Positions 60,101 to 64,000 of a stretch of 64,000 nucleotides of DNA are shown here, piece after piece. This stretch comes from Syngnathus acus (lineage: Eukaryota; Chordata; Actinopteri; Syngnathiformes; Syngnathidae). The first letter of the stretch is position 1. Every line of letters starts with the position of its first letter. Under the pieces are notes generated by a model that searched no databases, was not told the DNA's origin, and was given only the letters and a program-made list of their open reading frames with translations. A program made the translations under genes and the position numbers. The stretch is taken from NCBI RefSeq assembly GCF_901709675.1, contig NC_051104.1, forward strand, positions 2,233,001 through 2,297,000. The letters are read 5' to 3'.

Positions 60101-63100
60101 AAACCAGCTCCCCCTCCCGGCCCCCCATCCAGATGGGATGAAGCTGAGCGTGTGCACACTAATACACACTTGCGCACACACACACATGCATAGTGGAAAA
60201 CAATAGGAAGACAAAAGGCCCTTGTGTAGTTTTGTTGTAAAAAGAAAGTATGCGTGTTTTTCAAATATTTGCTTATGTTTGTCTTCTTCAGCAATTGATG
60301 GTCTGCATAGTTTTATTGCAGAGAAAAAGTTCAAAGTTACGGAGAAAGAAAAAAAAAGTTGTAAGATTGGAATGTTCTGAGAATAAGCCAGAGAAGGATT
60401 GCGTAATAAATCACAGCCATAATTAAGCACGCGTGTCCAATCATCTCCGTCCACATAGGGGGCGCTGTCACACATGCGTCGTCCGCTTCTTCATCTTCCT
60501 CTCCTTTTGTCGCGGGTCACCTCTCGTCCGTTGGCGCCTCCCTTTCGACTTTCCCACTCCCTGCGTTTGTGGTGATGATGGGGGTGTGGTGGGGGGGGGA
60601 CAGGCGGTCACGCAGTGGCTCTTCATGATTAATGGTGTTTATTCTTGACAGAAGCCTCCCTTTATTTATCTGCATTGCAGCCCGGCTGATACTATCAGTC
60701 ACCTGAATGAAAAATATTCAGTCATACCAATTTTGCAGTATAATTGAGTAGAGTCACTTCCTTTCACTGTCCTCCTCCTCCCTCCCCCTCCTCCTCCTCT
60801 TCCTCTTCGTCCTCGCCGGCTCTCCGAGCTCTATCTGGCAGCCTTATCGTCGCCGCGGTAATTTTTCGCGCCGCGTTTGTTTGATATGGAGAGGCTGGCT
60901 TGAGCCGCATTTGACATAAAGCCTCTTCAATTTTCGAGCGGCGGGAAAAAAAAATCCCGAACGTTATGCAGCACTGTGTGAAAATGCAGCAGAGAAAGGA
61001 GATAAATAGACGGGGTAGATTCAAGCTGCTTTATTATATCAGCAAGTTTTTTTTTTTTTTTTAGGACCCTAAATGGGCTGCTCCGTGCACTCCGCTGGGA
61101 TGTTTTTGTTGTATTTGCAGACGGGAGTGGAGAGCCAAAAGGCCAGAGCAGTGGTTAATATGTCTGCCTCGCAGGTCTGAGATTCTGGGTTTGAGTCTGG
61201 GCTGTGTAGGTTTATTCCCACATTCCAAAAGCAGCCACGTTCACTTTAATGAAGTCCAAATAAAGCTATTTGCAGACGAGAGTGGAGAGCCAAAAGGCCA
61301 GAGCAGTGGTTAATACGTCTGCCTTGCAGGTCTGAGATTCTGGGTTTGAGTCTTGGCTGTGTAGGTTTATTTTCTTCCCACATTCCAAAAGCAGCCATGT
61401 TCACTTTAATGAAGTCGAAATAAAGCTAATTGACCTAAATTTTAATTTAACTTTCACGAAAGAGCTTGTGCTAACTTTCTAAATGACTCGTGTGATTTAT
61501 TCTATTCTTAATCTGTAAATGTATCAAGTAACGTGTCATTTCAGTACATTAACAAAAGGCGAGGGGAGAGGGGACTATATTCATCCCTTGTTTGTAGCAT
61601 GTTAGCGGATTAGCGTTTCTTAGCAGCAGTCATTTGTCCCCAGCCATTCATGTTTGAGGTCTCCATTTGCGGCTCCCCCGTGGAGCACAAAGGAGGTACG
61701 CGTCTGAGGGGACCTGATAACAGGCAGGTGTGTGTGTGCATGTGCGTGCGTGTGTCCTCTGCGTGGCCTTTTTTTTTTTTTTTTCTTCTTTATAAACCAA
61801 TCACATGGCTCTTGCGACGCTTACAAACACAGCATCCAACAAGGAGCAATTTTCTCTGCTCTGTTTGAACATCTAAAGTTGAGATCCTTCTTTGCCTCTT
61901 CTTCTGGCCTCTTAATTAACATGTCTTGCAGTCCAGCTCAGCGCTGCCAGGCATGTTGTGGCACAAAGTGGTACTGCGCTCTAAATTCCGACTAGCCTAT
62001 ACGGTTGTGAAATCTATGGAAAAAAAATTGGCGAAACTCTACGAAGCCTTCTTCTTGCCACAATACAAACGTGGACTTTGCATTAGTCCGATCGAGACGT
62101 CCAGACCCGACGAGTCCACTCCGGGGGGCCACTTACTGCCAGCGAGCAAGGAGAGCCGGCCAAAGGAAGGCGGGCCGTCGTAAATCCGCTCTCTCAAACA
62201 GCGGCGTTCTTTATCGCCTCCAAATTTCACTCCTTTTACACCAGCCAAAATGACTTTGCAGCGTATAAAAGCGTTCGTCTTATCAGATGTGACGTCCGTT
62301 CCTCCTGATAGCTGATCGCTTCATGGCAAAAAGACTGTCTTGTTTTATAGAGTGAAATAATATAGTGGAGTGCAGCTTAAAAAAAAAAGTTCTTTTTTTT
62401 AACTTCAATTTTTAAAATTATTTTTATTTAAAATATTGACATCTAATCCATCATAATTGCTAATAGTGTTTTTTTTTTTATAAAGTACCACAATGTGAAA
62501 TTTCAAGTGTACTGAATAGAACGTAATTATCATTGTAAATAATGATCACACTAATGAAACCAAAACATAATTGCTGCATAACCATAAATTGATTGAGTTT
62601 TCCCGCAGCCGTTTAGCGTTTTTCTGCATAACGCCGCCCCGTCGCGTGGGCCTCGGATGCGAGCGCCATGATGAAATATGAAGGGGCGCCGCTTGACGTT
62701 TTATTAGTCCAACAAGATGGATGAAATGGCCGCCGCAAAGTAGGCCGGTCGGCCGGCCGCTCGCTGGCTTCTCCACTGGCGCCCGAGCTTGTTGGGCTTC
62801 TCCATCCTTCCGCACTAATGCCGCCAAGTGTGTATTAAGAGCCAGTGATGGATTTCATGGCGGAAAAGCCGAGATTCTTTCCGTCTCGTACCTGATGCTT
62901 CGCCTTTGTTCCCTTGCTGCTTTTGCTATGATGCAGCTCGGATCAATCCGAAGGATTACGCGTCTCCGGCGGCGCGTCTGTGCCGTCTTGCGGCGCGAGC
63001 GCTATTGTTTGTGACGACTTCAGGCCCGACCACGCGGCCGCTCGGTGATGCGGCGGATTGAAAGGGAGGGAGGGGGCGCTACCATGCGGGGTTGAGTCAC

Positions 63101-64000
63101 GGAACCACGCCGATTTCCCTCGCCTGACACGCTTGTGTGTGGGGGTCAGGGGTTGGAGTTTGGAGGGGGAGCGGGGTCTTTAGCTGCAGGCGCTGGGTGA
63201 GCCCCCTGCGCGCAAAAGAAAAGATGGATGCGCTTCCTTCCTGTTTTTGTTGTGAAGCGGCCCGCTAGCCCGGGGCGAGCCGCAGGAAGTCAAAACACTG
63301 ACAGCTAATTCCGCTGCCGCTTAGACTCTCACCTTGCCCTCACCTGTAAACACAACAATGCTACTCGCTAGTTTGCGGCCAGAAAAGTCAAGCTCTTCGG
63401 TCGAACCCAGGGGGGCGGACCGTCCTCACATTTCTGCAAGATAGAAAAATCGTGTCAAAAAAATAATTTTACCCCTCCTGCACGCTTTAAAGTTTCCCTT
63501 AAAATAGTTGAGTGGTGTCAGGAAGGTCACTGGTGTAAAAAAAAAAATGTGCCAAACAAATCATGCGAGTGACTCGCCATGGTGCCCCCTGCAAGGACAA
63601 CAGTGGAAATTCATCAAAGTGGAACCTTCCAAGCAGTGCTTGTAAAAAGATGTGGATTGTTCCCTGATTCGTTTGATAGTTCCGGGGTGGGTGGGAGGGA
63701 GTTGCGGGCATTTTGTGTAATTTCTCTTTCATGTTTCCTCAGTAGACTTGTTTTGTTCTTATCTCGTTGGCTGGAATGAGCTCTGATTGCAGCGTGTAAA
63801 AAAAAAAAAAAAAAAAAAAAAACGCCCGGCAATGGGAAGTTCAAAACTAGAATGGAAATCTGTCAAAAGCCGACGATCCACATTTGGATCATACGTACGC
63901 ACTTCCTCTGAAAAAATGTAAAAATAGCAAAGATGGCAGTTAAAGTGTCCAATCGGGTTGGTGTTCTGAACTCGACGGGACCTTGAGTAGAAAGCCTGAC
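57112..64000 (+). other. gli3: gli3 intron 4, continues past the window (noncoding)
   Basis: The donor is GT|GTAAGT at 57112. No further gli3 exon was recognised to the right edge. Candidate regulatory stretches are 58010-58135, 60620-60760 and 60820-61050. A tandem duplication lies at 61113-61428, and a poly-A run of about 25 at 63798-63822. Confidence 0.5.
61113..61428. repeat. Tandem duplication of a 155-base unit containing a tRNA-like motif
   Basis: Two copies (about 61113-61267 and 61268-61428) share AGTGGAGAGCCAAAAGGCCA, GTCTGCCT-GCAGGTCTGAG and TTCACTTTAATGAAGTC, with roughly a dozen differences. Each holds TGGGTTTGAGTCT, which resembles a B box, suggesting a duplicated SINE fragment. 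Confidence 0.85.

Overview
This window is vertebrate nuclear DNA from a compact, GC-rich ray-finned fish genome, most likely a percomorph teleost. The exons are short and bounded by GT/AG sites, with some introns under 110 bases. There are CpG-rich promoters, many (CA)n and poly-A/C/G tracts, and two interspersed repeats of teleost type. Nothing points to bacterial, phage or plasmid content. The species cannot be fixed from sequence alone.

Five protein-coding genes are recognisable, all on the + strand: (1) the last three coding exons of dnajc13 (RME-8, endosomal J-domain protein), 1-946; (2) tmem108 (retrolinkin), coding 9179-11764, with a possible untranslated first exon near 3.1-3.58 kb; (3) lztfl1 (BBS17, regulator of BBSome ciliary traffic), coding 13054-15490 in ten coding exons; (4) ccr9-type chemokine receptor, coding 17215-19537 in two coding exons; (5) the 5' part of gli3 (zinc-finger Hedgehog effector), with coding exons at 36435-36567, 49430-49651 and 57006-57111, a possible untranslated first exon ending at 24990, and the zinc fingers beyond the right edge.

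Layout: 0-20 kb is gene-dense; 19.5-24.5 kb is intergenic; 24.5-64 kb is almost entirely gli3 5' region and introns. In mammals gli3 introns carry deeply conserved developmental enhancers, and several intronic stretches here look like candidates, though this cannot be proved without alignment. From memory of the human map, the gene order joins loci lying apart in human: dnajc13/tmem108 (3q22), lztfl1/ccr9 (3p21) and gli3 (7p14).

The genes do not form a pathway. lztfl1 and gli3 are linked functionally through the primary cilium and Hedgehog signalling, and the lztfl1 promoter holds two RFX X-box-like motifs expected of a ciliary gene. Most interesting are a stop-free 108-base terminal intron of lztfl1 containing a near-perfect CTCF-like motif, a set of CTCF-like motifs along the window, start-codon-overlapping uORFs in tmem108 and gli3, a SINE with a perfect target-site duplication, and a tandem array inside the ccr9 intron. 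I found no convincing new biological system.
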